Shown: positions 1-7,172 of the stretch, piece by piece
Numbering within the stretch: the first letter of the stretch is position 1
How the letters are laid out: each line of letters opens with the position of its first letter
Source: Bacteroidota bacterium
GTDB taxonomy: Bacteria > Chlamydiota > Chlamydiia > Chlamydiales > FEN-1388
NCBI GenBank assembly: GCA_013285825.1
Contig: JABDGV010000004.1
Location: 1-64,000, forward strand
Length of the DNA: 64,000 bases
Direction of reading: 5' to 3'
Notes under the pieces: model-generated
The model's input: only the letters and a program-made list of their open reading frames with translations
Databases searched by the model: none
Told to the model about the DNA's origin: nothing
Position numbers and translations under genes: made by a program

Positions 1-53
1 GAAAGGTGACTAGAGAAAATAAGGAAAAAACTAAAGACCAAGATCTTTTTCAT
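1..53 (-). CDS. small secreted protein, 5' end only (runs off the left edge)
   Basis: Only the first 17 codons are inside the window. Read on the minus strand they start ATG at 53 and give MKKILVFSFFLIFSSHL, a typical Sec signal peptide (KK followed by a hydrophobic core). GAGG lies 7 bases before the ATG. The signal closely resembles that of the next gene upstream (275-529), MKKLLAFNFSMICLSHL, so this is probably the third member of a tandem family of small secreted proteins. Mature function is unknown because the rest of the gene is missing. Confidence 0.55.
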   Translation of the reverse strand, partial: MKKILVFSFFLIFSSHL

Positions 54-124
54 AAAGATCCCTCATCTTTCCTTTACATATTATAACCCTTATTAGACTT
101 ATTGCGTACTTTCATCTAGTTGTT

Positions 125-229
125 AAAATCGATCTTTTTTTCATTTATTTGATGATCGTCGACTCGCCTACGCTATTGTGTATGTCTTCGTCGCCGATCA
201 TCAAATAAATGAAAAAAATTTTCGATTTT
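125..229. repeat. long imperfect palindrome (35-base arms)
   Basis: The left arm (125-158) and right arm (195-229) are near-perfect reverse complements, sharing TCATTTATTTGATGATCG and its complement, with an outer AAAATCGA/TCGATTTT pair. The roughly 36-base centre is only weakly self-complementary. It sits between two co-oriented small secreted-protein genes. It could be a terminator-like hairpin or a mobile palindromic element; its build resembles the elements at 14988 and 35715 but the arm sequence differs. Confidence 0.6.
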
Positions 230-274
230 TCCAAACAGAGCAAAGTACACAACAAGTCTACTGAATTAAATTTT

Positions 275-529
275 TTATCGACGACCAACGCCCCCGCGAG
301 CTTCTCCAAATCCAGGATGTCCTACATCTCCCCAATAGCCATTGGCATATCCGGGATCTCCATAGTAATACCCGTTATAGTTGTAGGGATTGTTATAGTT
401 GGGAGGATTTTGATAATAGGATTGTTCTCCAGGCAGCTCGTTTAAGCTTCCATATGGACCATTTTGAGAAAATAGGGACAAGTGGCTTAAGCAAATCATG
501 GAAAAATTAAAGGCCAAGAGCTTTTTCAC
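275..529 (-). CDS. small secreted Tyr/Asn/Gly-rich protein
   Basis: An 84-residue protein. The start chosen is GTG at 529, with AAAAGG eight to nine bases upstream; a longer reading from 682 would run through the neighbouring gene and lacks a signal at its N-terminus. The first ~22 residues (MKKLLAFNFSMICLSHLSLF) are a Sec signal peptide. The mature part is rich in Tyr, Asn, Pro and Gly (YYQNPPNYNNPYNYNGYYYG) and ends in a Gly/Arg-rich tail. It is a paralogue of the gene at 594-791: both have a [PN]Y(G/S)S..(L/T)LP.E.SYY core. Low-complexity secreted proteins like this may be surface or envelope components, but no function can be assigned. Confidence 0.6.
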   Translation of the reverse strand: MKKLLAFNFSMICLSHLSLFSQNGPYGSLNELPGEQSYYQNPPNYNNPYNYNGYYYGDPGYANGYWGDVGHPGFGEARGGVGRR

Positions 530-556
530 GGTATGCCTTTTGTTAAAGTATTTTTT

Positions 557-581
557 AATTCCCTGCCATTGGCAGGGAATT
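557..581. other. perfect 11-bp hairpin between two secreted-protein genes
   Basis: AATTCCCTGCC, a 3-base loop (ATT), then GGCAGGGAATT. It lies between the stop of the gene at 594-791 and the GTG start of 275-529. No T-run follows on the minus strand, so it is not a classical terminator; it may be an attenuator or an mRNA-stabilising hairpin. Confidence 0.5.
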
Positions 582-593
582 ATTAAGTAAAAA

Positions 594-791
594 TCAGGGC
601 TGCTGTTGTGGAGGTTGCTGAGGGTAGGGAATTGGCTGCTGCTGATTTGGGTATTCGCCATAGTTATAGTAGGAATCTTCATTAGGAAGGGTTTGAAAGC
701 TTGAGTAGGGGTTGTTTCCTTGCGGTTGCTGCTGTCCTGCAGCTACAAGTGGGCCAATCGCAAGCAAAGATAAGAGAAATAGTTTTTTCAT
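594..791 (-). CDS. small secreted Gln/Pro-rich protein
   Basis: A 65-residue protein with a clear Sec signal peptide (MKKLFLLSLLAIGPLVAAG) and a mature part of about 45 residues made mostly of Gln, Pro, Asn and Tyr, ending in PQQPPQQQP. The start at 791 is well supported by AAGGAG six bases upstream. A TATAAT-like -10 lies at 842-837 on the minus strand. It is the first of three tandem related genes running leftwards (this one, 275-529 and the partial gene at 1-53). The short size and low-complexity composition give no enzyme signature; a structural or surface role is only a guess. Confidence 0.65.
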   Translation of the reverse strand: MKKLFLLSLLAIGPLVAAGQQQPQGNNPYSSFQTLPNEDSYYNYGEYPNQQQPIPYPQQPPQQQP

Positions 792-909
792 AGGATCTCC
801 TTAGATATCCGTTCCATATATTAGTATATATATAAAATTATATTTTTATACTTTTCTTAAAAATAGAATTATTGATATAGAACTTAAGACTATACAGGGC
901 TGTGTTATT

Positions 910-2979
910 GTGAGTGGAATAATTGTGGATCGCTTTCAGAGAGCGGTTCATCAGATTATCCAATATGTGTATCCACCAAAAAGTACAAATCTTCCACCAA
1001 CTCTTGAAAAGCCCATCGCATATGAGGCAAGAAGCCCTCTAGAAACTGTCTGCAGCCTTTCCGATGTAATAAAAAAAAGTGCTTTTGATTTAGAAAAAAA
1101 ATGTGGGCTTTCTGATTTGCTGCCATGTGTTTTCGCAACAACTAAAAAGACTTTTATTGTGCGGGAAGTTTCGATTAAACAAATCATCCAAGACACATCT
1201 GCTCTGAAAGCAGTTCGAATCTCGACCACACTTCTTCAAAGGCTGTATCAAACAGAGGAAATACGAAAGAGCCTTGAAACTGATCTGGTGAAGTATAGAA
1301 AGGCTAAAGATCTATTGTACACTGTGAATAGGTATACCTATTGGCTCAATCGATTTCGAAAAAAAGAGGATAATGAACTGCCCTATATAGAAAATAGTAG
1401 GCTGCCTGACGAGCTTATAGCTGAGATTTTCAAATATGCGCTCCAGGATGACTCTGACTCCATCACGTTGAAGGAATATATTCATAGTACTCTTGGAGCT
1501 TCATTTGAGGCATATAACTTAGGTGATTCAAATCGTTCAGAAAGTATTTTCTATAGTCTATCAAAACAATTTAGTGATACCAAAGCGCTCGCTGACCATT
1601 TCTTTATTGAACGGCTGTTTGCCTATCAATCTGGGCTCACAACCGAGAGTGCTCTTATGGTAAAAAATTTTTTTACGAATGCAAATCAATTTGCTGATAC
1701 GAAAAAGAAAATAGCTTGCCTTGGCAACTTTTTTACGGAATCAAATAAAATTCGAAGAATTTTTTCAGGCCAGCTTGTTGAGTCAGTAAAGTTATTTGAC
1801 CTTCAAGCTAATTATCTAATCAGTTTAGACGTTCAATTGAAGGGTGAAGCTACAAAGCAACCTGGATTTAAAAAAGGGGCTTTTCCTCTATTGGAAGAGG
1901 CCAGAATTGTATGCAAAAACTATTCACACATTCTTAATACGCTTCCTCAAGCGGTCTGCGAGCTGAAAAAATTGAGTCTGAGTACCGATAAGGTTTTTGT
2001 TAAACAATTTAAAATTATGAAGAGTCTTCAGATTTCCTCTCTGGAAAAATTGAAGCTTTCGACTCTTTCTTTGGGCAAGAACGCCCTGTCTGAGCTTTCT
2101 GCATATGCCCCAAAAGTTCGGAATCTTTATCTCGACTCTATTTCAGAGGTAGATTCTTGCGAGAAGGGTATTTTGCCAAAACTTGCACATCTCCACCTTA
2201 AGAAGGTTAAACTCGACTCAGTACCTCCGCCAGGATTTTTACGAGGCATTGATCTTCAATCTCTTCATCATCTTGAGATCGATTCATTTGATCTCTCAGA
2301 AGTTCTTCTTCCTCCTGAGAGTTTTTCTATTCCCTCTTCTGTTTCAAAGTTTCATGTAGCTGTTTTAACTTTAAAAACATGCCAAGATCTATCCTTTTTC
2401 AATTTTGACTCTCTTCTTGAATATACTTTAGAGGCTGTCCAAGGGTCGATAATTGCCCTTCCAAAGATGGTGAATGTAGAGAAGATTTCGATCGGCTCTC
2501 AACAAACAGAGCAAAAGCTTCAGGGTCAATTATCATTAAAATGTTTGGAGAAGTACCAAAAACTTAAAGAGCTTGAGATTTCTGGTGAGCTTGTAAGCAG
2601 TAGTGACAATGGTGGTAAGTTAGAAAATGTGGAAGAGCTTGTTTTGCATAGGTCGTGGACTGAGGATTACGTATTTTCTGCTCTTACATTGCCAAAATTA
2701 AAACGGTTGGAAGTTCATTTTCCAGTTGATTTGGAATCTCAATGGACAACAGAGGGATCTCATCAACATTATCCTCTCGAAGGGAATGCTCTACCTGTTC
2801 TTGAAGAAGTTGTGTTTAAAAACTGCTATGGAAAAGAGGCTATGCTTGCGAATTTGAAGGGTCTATCTGCAGGCAGCGTAAAGCAGGTAGATCTTTCAAG
2901 CTGCATTGGCGATAAACCTTCACTCGATGAGCTTACAGTTATTTTCCCAAAGCTTGAGCAGGTGATTTATATTGCTTAA
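910..2979 (+). CDS. F-box-like / LRR-like protein, candidate host-directed effector
   Basis: A 689-residue protein starting with GTG (AGGG about 11 bases upstream). No signal peptide or membrane segment. Residues 165-178 read LPDELIAEIFKYAL, which fits the F-box core LPxELxxxIF, the motif eukaryotic F-box proteins use to bind Skp1. From about residue 365 to 685 there is a series of irregular leucine-rich segments (LEKLKLSTLSL, VRNLYLDSI, LAHLHLKKVKL, LHHLEIDSFDL, LKELEISGEL, LKRLEVHF, VKQVDLSS), the usual substrate-binding partner in F-box/LRR proteins. F-box and LRR proteins are known to be expanded in amoeba-associated chlamydiae such as Protochlamydia. I infer a secreted effector that recruits host ubiquitin ligase; neither secretion nor Skp1 binding can be shown here. 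Confidence 0.6.
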   Translation: MSGIIVDRFQRAVHQIIQYVYPPKSTNLPPTLEKPIAYEARSPLETVCSLSDVIKKSAFDLEKKCGLSDLLPCVFATTKKTFIVREVSIKQIIQDTSALKAVRISTTLLQRLYQTEEIRKSLETDLVKYRKAKDLLYTVNRYTYWLNRFRKKEDNELPYIENSRLPDELIAEIFKYALQDDSDSITLKEYIHSTLGASFEAYNLGDSNRSESIFYSLSKQFSDTKALADHFFIERLFAYQSGLTTESALMVKNFFTNANQFADTKKKIACLGNFFTESNKIRRIFSGQLVESVKLFDLQANYLISLDVQLKGEATKQPGFKKGAFPLLEEARIVCKNYSHILNTLPQAVCELKKLSLSTDKVFVKQFKIMKSLQISSLEKLKLSTLSLGKNALSELSAYAPKVRNLYLDSISEVDSCEKGILPKLAHLHLKKVKLDSVPPPGFLRGIDLQSLHHLEIDSFDLSEVLLPPESFSIPSSVSKFHVAVLTLKTCQDLSFFNFDSLLEYTLEAVQGSIIALPKMVNVEKISIGSQQTEQKLQGQLSLKCLEKYQKLKELEISGELVSSSDNGGKLENVEELVLHRSWTEDYVFSALTLPKLKRLEVHFPVDLESQWTTEGSHQHYPLEGNALPVLEEVVFKNCYGKEAMLANLKGLSAGSVKQVDLSSCIGDKPSLDELTVIFPKLEQVIYIA

Positions 2980-3167
2980 GCCACTCTTAATTTGGCCTGG
3001 AAGCTTTATTCATTTAGTCAAATTACATCGCGATATTATTTTGTTTAATTACATGACGAACAGAGTATTTGAAATTTTACGAGCGGAAGTCCGTGGAAAT
3101 TCTTTGCGGGAAATGAGGGTTCTTTTGTACAGTTACTGCCATCATCCGAATCTTTAAGATTCCAAAT

Positions 3168-3251
3168 GCGAAAGTGGCGGAATTGGTATACGCGCTACTT
3201 TGAGGTGGTAGTGAGGGTTTCCTCGTGGGGGTTCAAGTCCCCCCTTTCGCA
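3168..3251 (+). tRNA. tRNA-Leu (GAG)
   Basis: The acceptor stem GCGAAAG pairs with CTTTCGC (3244-3250), with discriminator A. The anticodon stem-loop CTACT-TTGAGGT-GGTAG gives anticodon GAG. A long variable arm and a TTCAAGTCC T-loop fit a class II tRNA of 84 bases. CCA is not encoded. The 3' half overlaps the antisense 3' end of the RecO-like gene. Confidence 0.93.
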
Positions 3252-3875
3252 ATATTTCATGCAAATTTCTGATTCGCACTTCATCCCAATAAATCGAATA
3301 AGCTTCTCTAAAAGTCCATCAGCTACCTGATAGTTTTGCAATTCAAGTCTTTCTATATTGATAACATTGAGGCAGCTCTGCTTTTGAGCTTCATTGAGCG
3401 CAATTTGATGAGGGAGGGTTTCGACGAAAAGCTCTTCAATCGAAAAGCCGATCGATTCAGCGATAGCAATGGTTGCAAATGCGAGGGGAGCTCTCCAATC
3501 TTCATACTGCTTTTCTTTAGCAAGGATTGAGATAAGGAGATCCCAGATGGTTGGATGCACCTCTTCGCTTTGCGTAGCTTTAATAAGCTGCTGGATGGTC
3601 CACCATACTTTTGGAAAATTTTGCGTTTTTGTTTCGAAAAAATGGATGCATTCCAAGCTCTGGGCAAAATAGAGCGTGCCTTTTGCTTTCAGCTGGCAAT
3701 GAAGCCCGACAGGGGGTAGAAGCTGCTGACCCATGGATTGAGAGCGGTTCCAGAGGGCTGATATAAGTCCAAGCTCGCGCGTGTAGAGCTTTCCAATAAC
3801 CTTATTTTCTTCATAAGGGATGGCTTCGATGAGGAGCGCTCGGATATTTATAAGTTCTTGTTTGGCAAAATCCAT
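3195..3875 (-). CDS. recO: RecO-like DNA repair protein
   Basis: A 226-residue protein. The N-terminus (residues 8-42, with IRALLIEAIPYEENKVIGKLYTRELGLISALW in two halves) follows the RecO pattern: a strand, a short loop, then (L/F)(F/Y)TRE(L/H)G..SA, as in the RecO OB fold. The helical remainder matches the all-alpha domain in length and spacing, and RecO proteins are about 220-250 residues. RecO helps RecA load at gaps with RecR. The last ~19 residues are encoded by the antisense of tRNA-Leu, so the stop codon lies inside the tRNA gene. The C-terminus is therefore unlikely to be conserved. Similarity is recognisable but modest. Confidence 0.6.
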   Translation of the reverse strand: MDFAKQELINIRALLIEAIPYEENKVIGKLYTRELGLISALWNRSQSMGQQLLPPVGLHCQLKAKGTLYFAQSLECIHFFETKTQNFPKVWWTIQQLIKATQSEEVHPTIWDLLISILAKEKQYEDWRAPLAFATIAIAESIGFSIEELFVETLPHQIALNEAQKQSCLNVINIERLELQNYQVADGLLEKLIRFIGMKCESEICMKYCERGDLNPHEETLTTTSK

Positions 3876-3910
3876 AGTAAGATGGTAGCATCTCTGTCAG
3901 TATTTCGTAT

Positions 3911-3984
3911 GCACCGATAGCTCAACTGGATAGAGTACCTGGCTTCGAACCAGGTGGTTAGAGGTTCGAGCCCTCTTCGGTGCA
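3911..3984 (+). tRNA. tRNA-Arg (TCG)
   Basis: The acceptor stem GCACCGA pairs with TCGGTGC, discriminator A. Anticodon arm CCTGG-CTTCGAA-CCAGG gives TCG. T-arm GAGGTTCGAGCCCTC. It is 74 bases without encoded CCA. It ends only 8 bases before the rlmN start, so the two may share a transcript. Confidence 0.95.
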
Positions 3985-3992
3985 GTTTTTCT

Positions 3993-5048
3993 ATGGCTAT
4001 GATTTCTATTTTTTCACATACAGCTGCTGAATTTGCAGAAGCACACACGATCCTTCACGGCAAGGGCAAGCTCCACGCGTTGCAGCTCTATAGACAATTT
4101 ATGAAAAAAGGGATTTGGGAAGAGAGCGATCCCATGTTTAAAAACGCGGGCCATCTTTTCGAGAAGATTTCCAACTCAACCGACCGAGAATTGCTTTCCG
4201 TCTCATCCCTTCTCGAAGAGGGGGACACAGTAAAGCTTATCCTTTCAACTCCTGATGGCTTTCTCATAGAGTCGGTCGTCATCCCTATGCAGCATGGAAA
4301 AACCTTGTGCGTCTCATCTCAGGTAGGCTGCCGAATGGGCTGCACCTTTTGCGAGACAGGACGGATGGGGCTTTTACGCAATTTAGAGCCCTCAGAGATC
4401 GTTCGGCAAGTCTATCACGCACATATTCATTTGGGACATGCGATCAACAATATCGTTTTCATGGGAATGGGCGAGCCGTTTGATAATTACGACTCAGTCA
4501 TGAAGGCGATAGACATTTTGACCGATCAAAACGGCCTTGCCTTTGGCATGGGAAATATCACCGTTTCAACAAGCGGCAAGCTGGAAGCTGTCTACCGCTT
4601 AGCGGAAGATCAGGCGCGTGGAATTAATTTAGCGATATCCTTGAATGCCGTTCAAAGCGATTTACGATCAAAACTGATGCCCCATAACCGAAAAGAGGGA
4701 CTTGACGCCATTTATAAAGCCATATTCAACTATAACCAGAAGAAAAATCGCGAGGTGCTGGTTGGCTATGTACTCATGAAAGGTATTAATGATAGCTTAG
4801 AACACGCTCAAAGCTTGGTTGAATTTCTGCAGGGCCTTCGTATCAAAGTTAACCTTATTCCCTACAATCCCCAGAGAAACGATCGGTTTAAACGGCCCGA
4901 AGAGATAGCTATTGAGCGCTTTTCAAACCACTTACAGGCTGCCGGCTTAAAAGTCTTATATCGAAAAACAAAAGGCACCTCCATCATGGCCGCCTGCGGC
5001 CAGCTCGGCGGTAAAAAACAGCCTTCGGATTTATCTAAAGAAAATTAA
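3993..5048 (+). CDS. rlmN: 23S rRNA (adenine2503-C2)/tRNA methyltransferase RlmN
   Basis: A radical-SAM enzyme that methylates C2 of A2503 in 23S rRNA and A37 of some tRNAs. The 351-residue protein has the radical-SAM cluster CRMGCTFC (Cys-x3-Cys-x2-Cys), followed by GMGEPFDNYD and STSG, both typical of RlmN. Its C-terminal AACGQL motif carries the second conserved Cys that forms the methyl-protein intermediate. The start chosen is ATG 3993; the frame stays open upstream but those codons lie within tRNA-Arg. A second ATG is two codons later. The stop codon lies within the first bases of a palindromic repeat. Confidence 0.92.
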   Translation: MAMISIFSHTAAEFAEAHTILHGKGKLHALQLYRQFMKKGIWEESDPMFKNAGHLFEKISNSTDRELLSVSSLLEEGDTVKLILSTPDGFLIESVVIPMQHGKTLCVSSQVGCRMGCTFCETGRMGLLRNLEPSEIVRQVYHAHIHLGHAINNIVFMGMGEPFDNYDSVMKAIDILTDQNGLAFGMGNITVSTSGKLEAVYRLAEDQARGINLAISLNAVQSDLRSKLMPHNRKEGLDAIYKAIFNYNQKKNREVLVGYVLMKGINDSLEHAQSLVEFLQGLRIKVNLIPYNPQRNDRFKRPEEIAIERFSNHLQAAGLKVLYRKTKGTSIMAACGQLGGKKQPSDLSKEN

Positions 5049-5138
5049 ACGCAAAGACGCTAAGGCGCCAAGACGCAAAGGAGAAAGCAATTATTATCTT
5101 TCTTTGCGACTTTGCAACTTTGCGTCTTTGCGTTTAAT
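5044..5138. repeat. inverted CAAAG-type dispersed repeat
   Basis: ATTAAACGCAAAGACGC (5044-5060) is exactly reverse-complemented at 5122-5138. Between them are further degenerate copies of the same AAGACGCAAAG unit. The left arm contains the rlmN stop codon. The same unit recurs at 39301-39567. Dispersed repeats of this type occur in several bacterial phyla. Confidence 0.8.
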
Positions 5139-5228
5139 CATTGTGCGCGTTCGTACTCGAAATTCTCCACCTACTGGGCGTGGGCACGAATTATGCTACT
5201 GAATAAGTGCAAAACTGGCCATTTGGGG

Positions 5229-5234
5229 TATAAT
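5229..5234 (+). promoter_or_regulatory. candidate -10 box upstream of hpf
   Basis: A consensus TATAAT lies 151 bases before hpf in the otherwise gene-free stretch 5139-5384. I see no convincing -35 at the usual spacing, so this is a weak call. The long leader between it and hpf shows no riboswitch that I recognise. Confidence 0.3.
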
Positions 5235-5384
5235 GAAATCGTAGATTGAGTGCGATTGTGATCCTGCTTAAGTTAAAAACACCTTCAGACAGCTGTGAGG
5301 AGGCTGTGGAAATTTAAATTTAACAAGATCAGTCTGTTCATGTAGGATCAGTTTAGATGTTGCACGACCATTCGGAGGTGCTTT

Positions 5385-6017
5385 ATGACAACGCGTAAGC
5401 AAAAGATAGCTGAGTTCGACCAAGGATATAATATCACGGTTACTGGACGGCATGTTCAGGTAACAGATGGAATGAAGCAGCATGCGATGGATAAATTAAC
5501 AAAGCTTGATAAGCTTGGTGAAAGGATCATGGATATCGCTGTATGGATGGATATCCAAAAGCTTGACCATCGAGTAGATATCGTCATGCGGTATGGGCAT
5601 ACCTTGATTAAGAGCCATGCATCAAGTACCGATATGTATGTCTCGATCGATAAGGCTGTCGACAAGCTGCAAACGCAACTCGCTCGATATCATCAAAGAT
5701 TAACGGACCATCACGCTAAGGCCCATCCCGTCATCGATATTCCGATGAAGGTGTATGGAATTCCCCTCGATGATGTATCCGATGTAAATTCAGATATTGA
5801 ATCTGAAACTCTTCGCAAGCGTGAAGCGCGCTTCAAGCCGCATAAAATTATGAAAGTTGAAACGAGATCCTTGAAGATTTTAAACGATGAAGAAGCCATC
5901 ATGAAAATGGAACTTTCTCAAGATCCTCTGATGGTTTTTCGTGATGAGGCAAGCCGCCGTTTAAAAGTCATCTGGCGCATGGAAGATGGAAATTACGGTG
6001 TCATTGAGCCTGAATAA
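5385..6017 (+). CDS. hpf: ribosome hibernation-promoting factor, long form
   Basis: A 210-residue protein of the S30EA/YfiA family, long form. Residues ~16-115 form the S30AE domain (NITVTGRHVQVTDGMKQHA is the first strand and helix) that binds in the decoding channel of the 30S subunit. A linker rich in Asp/Ser follows. Residues ~152-210 form the dimerisation tail: VETRSLKILNDEEAIMKMEL then FRDEASRRLKVIWR and DGNYGVIEPE. This layout drives 100S ribosome dimers in the stationary or dormant stage, which suits the inert elementary body. RBS GGAGG is 8 bases upstream. Confidence 0.93.
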   Translation: MTTRKQKIAEFDQGYNITVTGRHVQVTDGMKQHAMDKLTKLDKLGERIMDIAVWMDIQKLDHRVDIVMRYGHTLIKSHASSTDMYVSIDKAVDKLQTQLARYHQRLTDHHAKAHPVIDIPMKVYGIPLDDVSDVNSDIESETLRKREARFKPHKIMKVETRSLKILNDEEAIMKMELSQDPLMVFRDEASRRLKVIWRMEDGNYGVIEPE

Positions 6018-6423
6018 ATTGCGACCAGAAGAGGTCGTTCGACAAAAGCTCCTCAGGTACTTAACTGAGGAGCTAAGGTTTCCTGCCTCCTTAATCTCTA
6101 CTGAAATTGCTATTGGAACATTGAAGCGAAATTCATCCAACAGAAGAGTCGATATTCTTTGCAGTGTCGTAGATAATGATTTAATCGCTCCTTTTCTTCT
6201 CATTGAGTGCAAGGCAAGAAAACCGACACAAAAAGCCTTCTATCAATTGGCAGGATATAACACAGAAATTCAAGCTCCTTATATAGCAGTCGTTTGGGAA
6301 AGCGGAATGTACTGCATGAAAGCGACTCCTTCTGGCTGGCAAGATTGTTCAAAACTTCCCAAATATCCAAGCAGGATGGGAGTATCCAAAAATTCAAACT
6401 GCATATATACACAAACAAGTTGA
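5986..6423 (+). CDS. orphan HsdR N-terminal-like (PD-(D/E)xK) protein
   Basis: A 145-residue protein resembling the N-terminal domain of type I restriction R subunits (HSDR_N). Visible core: RPEEVVRQKLLRYLTEEL, then E40 with IAIG, R-R-V-D-I-L (D at the first metal site) and FLLIECKARK, the E-x-K half of a PD-(D/E)xK active site. There is no helicase domain and no hsdM/hsdS nearby, so it is a stand-alone nuclease-like protein. The start is uncertain: ATG 5986 overlaps hpf by 32 bases, and GTG 5998 is an alternative. The last codons (IYTQTS) are encoded by the left arm of a large palindrome, which suggests the original 3' end was replaced. Confidence 0.65.
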   Translation: MEITVSLSLNKLRPEEVVRQKLLRYLTEELRFPASLISTEIAIGTLKRNSSNRRVDILCSVVDNDLIAPFLLIECKARKPTQKAFYQLAGYNTEIQAPYIAVVWESGMYCMKATPSGWQDCSKLPKYPSRMGVSKNSNCIYTQTS

Positions 6424-6472
6424 AGAATTGGCTCTCTTTATCCAATTCCATTTTTCAACTTGTTTGTGTATA
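6406..6472. repeat. long hairpin at the 3' end of the HsdR-N-like gene
   Basis: A 19-bp arm, TATACACAAACAAGTTGAA, is exactly reverse-complemented at 6454-6472. Nested inside is GAATTGG/CCAATTC, with a 10-base loop. The left arm supplies the last codons and the stop of the preceding gene. No T-run follows, so it is not a standard terminator. Confidence 0.8.
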
Positions 6473-6508
6473 GAAAGAGAAAACAGTAACTTAATATGAG
6501 CAGGTACC

Positions 6509-6994
6509 ATGACGACACCTGAAAAACCTTCTCGACCACCCATTCCTGAATTACCTCTGCCCGGCTCTCCTGCAAACTTTGCAGATATCGTTCAACGGCT
6601 TGAGGATTTGGTTAAATTTACACTTGAATGTGAAAAAAAAGAGCTTCGAAGTGATGTCAACTTCATCGATGTGTATAAGCAGCTTACCCTTATCAAAGCG
6701 GGAGTTGAGCTTTTAAATGAGCATTATCTAGCGCGGCTTGAGGGTTTTGCTGAGCAAGGTCTTATCCCAAAAGAAGTACCTATGAATCCAGAAGATCAGA
6801 AACAGTATGATAAACTAGATAAGCTCAAGAAGGTTTGTGAAGAGGCGAAAGCTCGCATTTATGACTCTCTTCAACAAAATCCTATTCAAGTGCAGCAGCT
6901 TGCTGAAGAAATTAAAGATGCGCAGTCGACAGATAAGCAAAAGATTCGCCGTAGAAAGTCCAAATTTAAAGGCATGGGCGGCGGTAGAGTTTGA
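6509..6994 (+). CDS. hypothetical helical protein with basic C-terminus
   Basis: A 161-residue cytosolic protein I do not recognise. The first ~25 residues are Pro-rich (PEKPSRPPIPELPLPGSP), the middle is strongly helical and probably coiled coil (VQRLEDLVKFTLECEKKEL, KLDKLKKVCEEAKARIYDSL), and the tail is basic and Gly-rich (KIRRRKSKFKGMGGGRV), which could bind nucleic acid. No signal or membrane segment. It stands between the HsdR-N-like gene and uhpC on the same strand. The basic GMGGG tail is a feature to test for in other chlamydial proteins. Confidence 0.6.
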   Translation: MTTPEKPSRPPIPELPLPGSPANFADIVQRLEDLVKFTLECEKKELRSDVNFIDVYKQLTLIKAGVELLNEHYLARLEGFAEQGLIPKEVPMNPEDQKQYDKLDKLKKVCEEAKARIYDSLQQNPIQVQQLAEEIKDAQSTDKQKIRRRKSKFKGMGGGRV

Positions 6995-7050
6995 TACAAA
7001 TTTAAATTTCGTATATCTCCACTCTTAACATAATCTTTACAAAATAATTC

Positions 7051-7056
7051 TATAAT
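7051..7056 (+). promoter_or_regulatory. candidate -10 box upstream of uhpC
   Basis: TATAAT at 7051-7056 in the 178-base gap before uhpC. A TTAACA at 7025-7030 could be a -35, but its 20-base spacing is long. Weak call. Confidence 0.3.
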
Positions 7057-7143
7057 GTTTGTGCAATAATTCAAACTTGATTGATTAACCCATTGATTTC
7101 ATCGGGCTTGCAACAAAGCTTGTGTTGAGATGAACAATTATCA

Positions 7144-7160
7144 AAGGTATAGTATACCTT
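7144..7160 (+). promoter_or_regulatory. 17-bp perfect palindrome just upstream of uhpC
   Basis: AAGGTATA-G-TATACCTT, 8-bp perfect arms around one base, ends 12 bases before the uhpC ATG. Its place suggests an operator or an mRNA hairpin near the ribosome site; no regulator is identified. Confidence 0.4.
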
Positions 7161-7172
7161 GTGTCTGCGTGA

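Noticed and set aside
209-445. 78-residue open frame on the plus strand
   Set aside because: Antisense to the small secreted-protein gene at 275-529 and its start lies in a palindrome arm; composition is that of a reverse-translated low-complexity sequence.
557-581. Rho-independent terminator
   Set aside because: The perfect stem is not followed by a T-run on the minus strand.
2972-3157. 61-residue open frame between the F-box-like gene and tRNA-Leu
   Set aside because: TTG start, no RBS, no family signal and overlap with the stop of the upstream gene.
3848-4048. 66-residue open frame on the minus strand
   Set aside because: Its middle is the antisense translation of tRNA-Arg.
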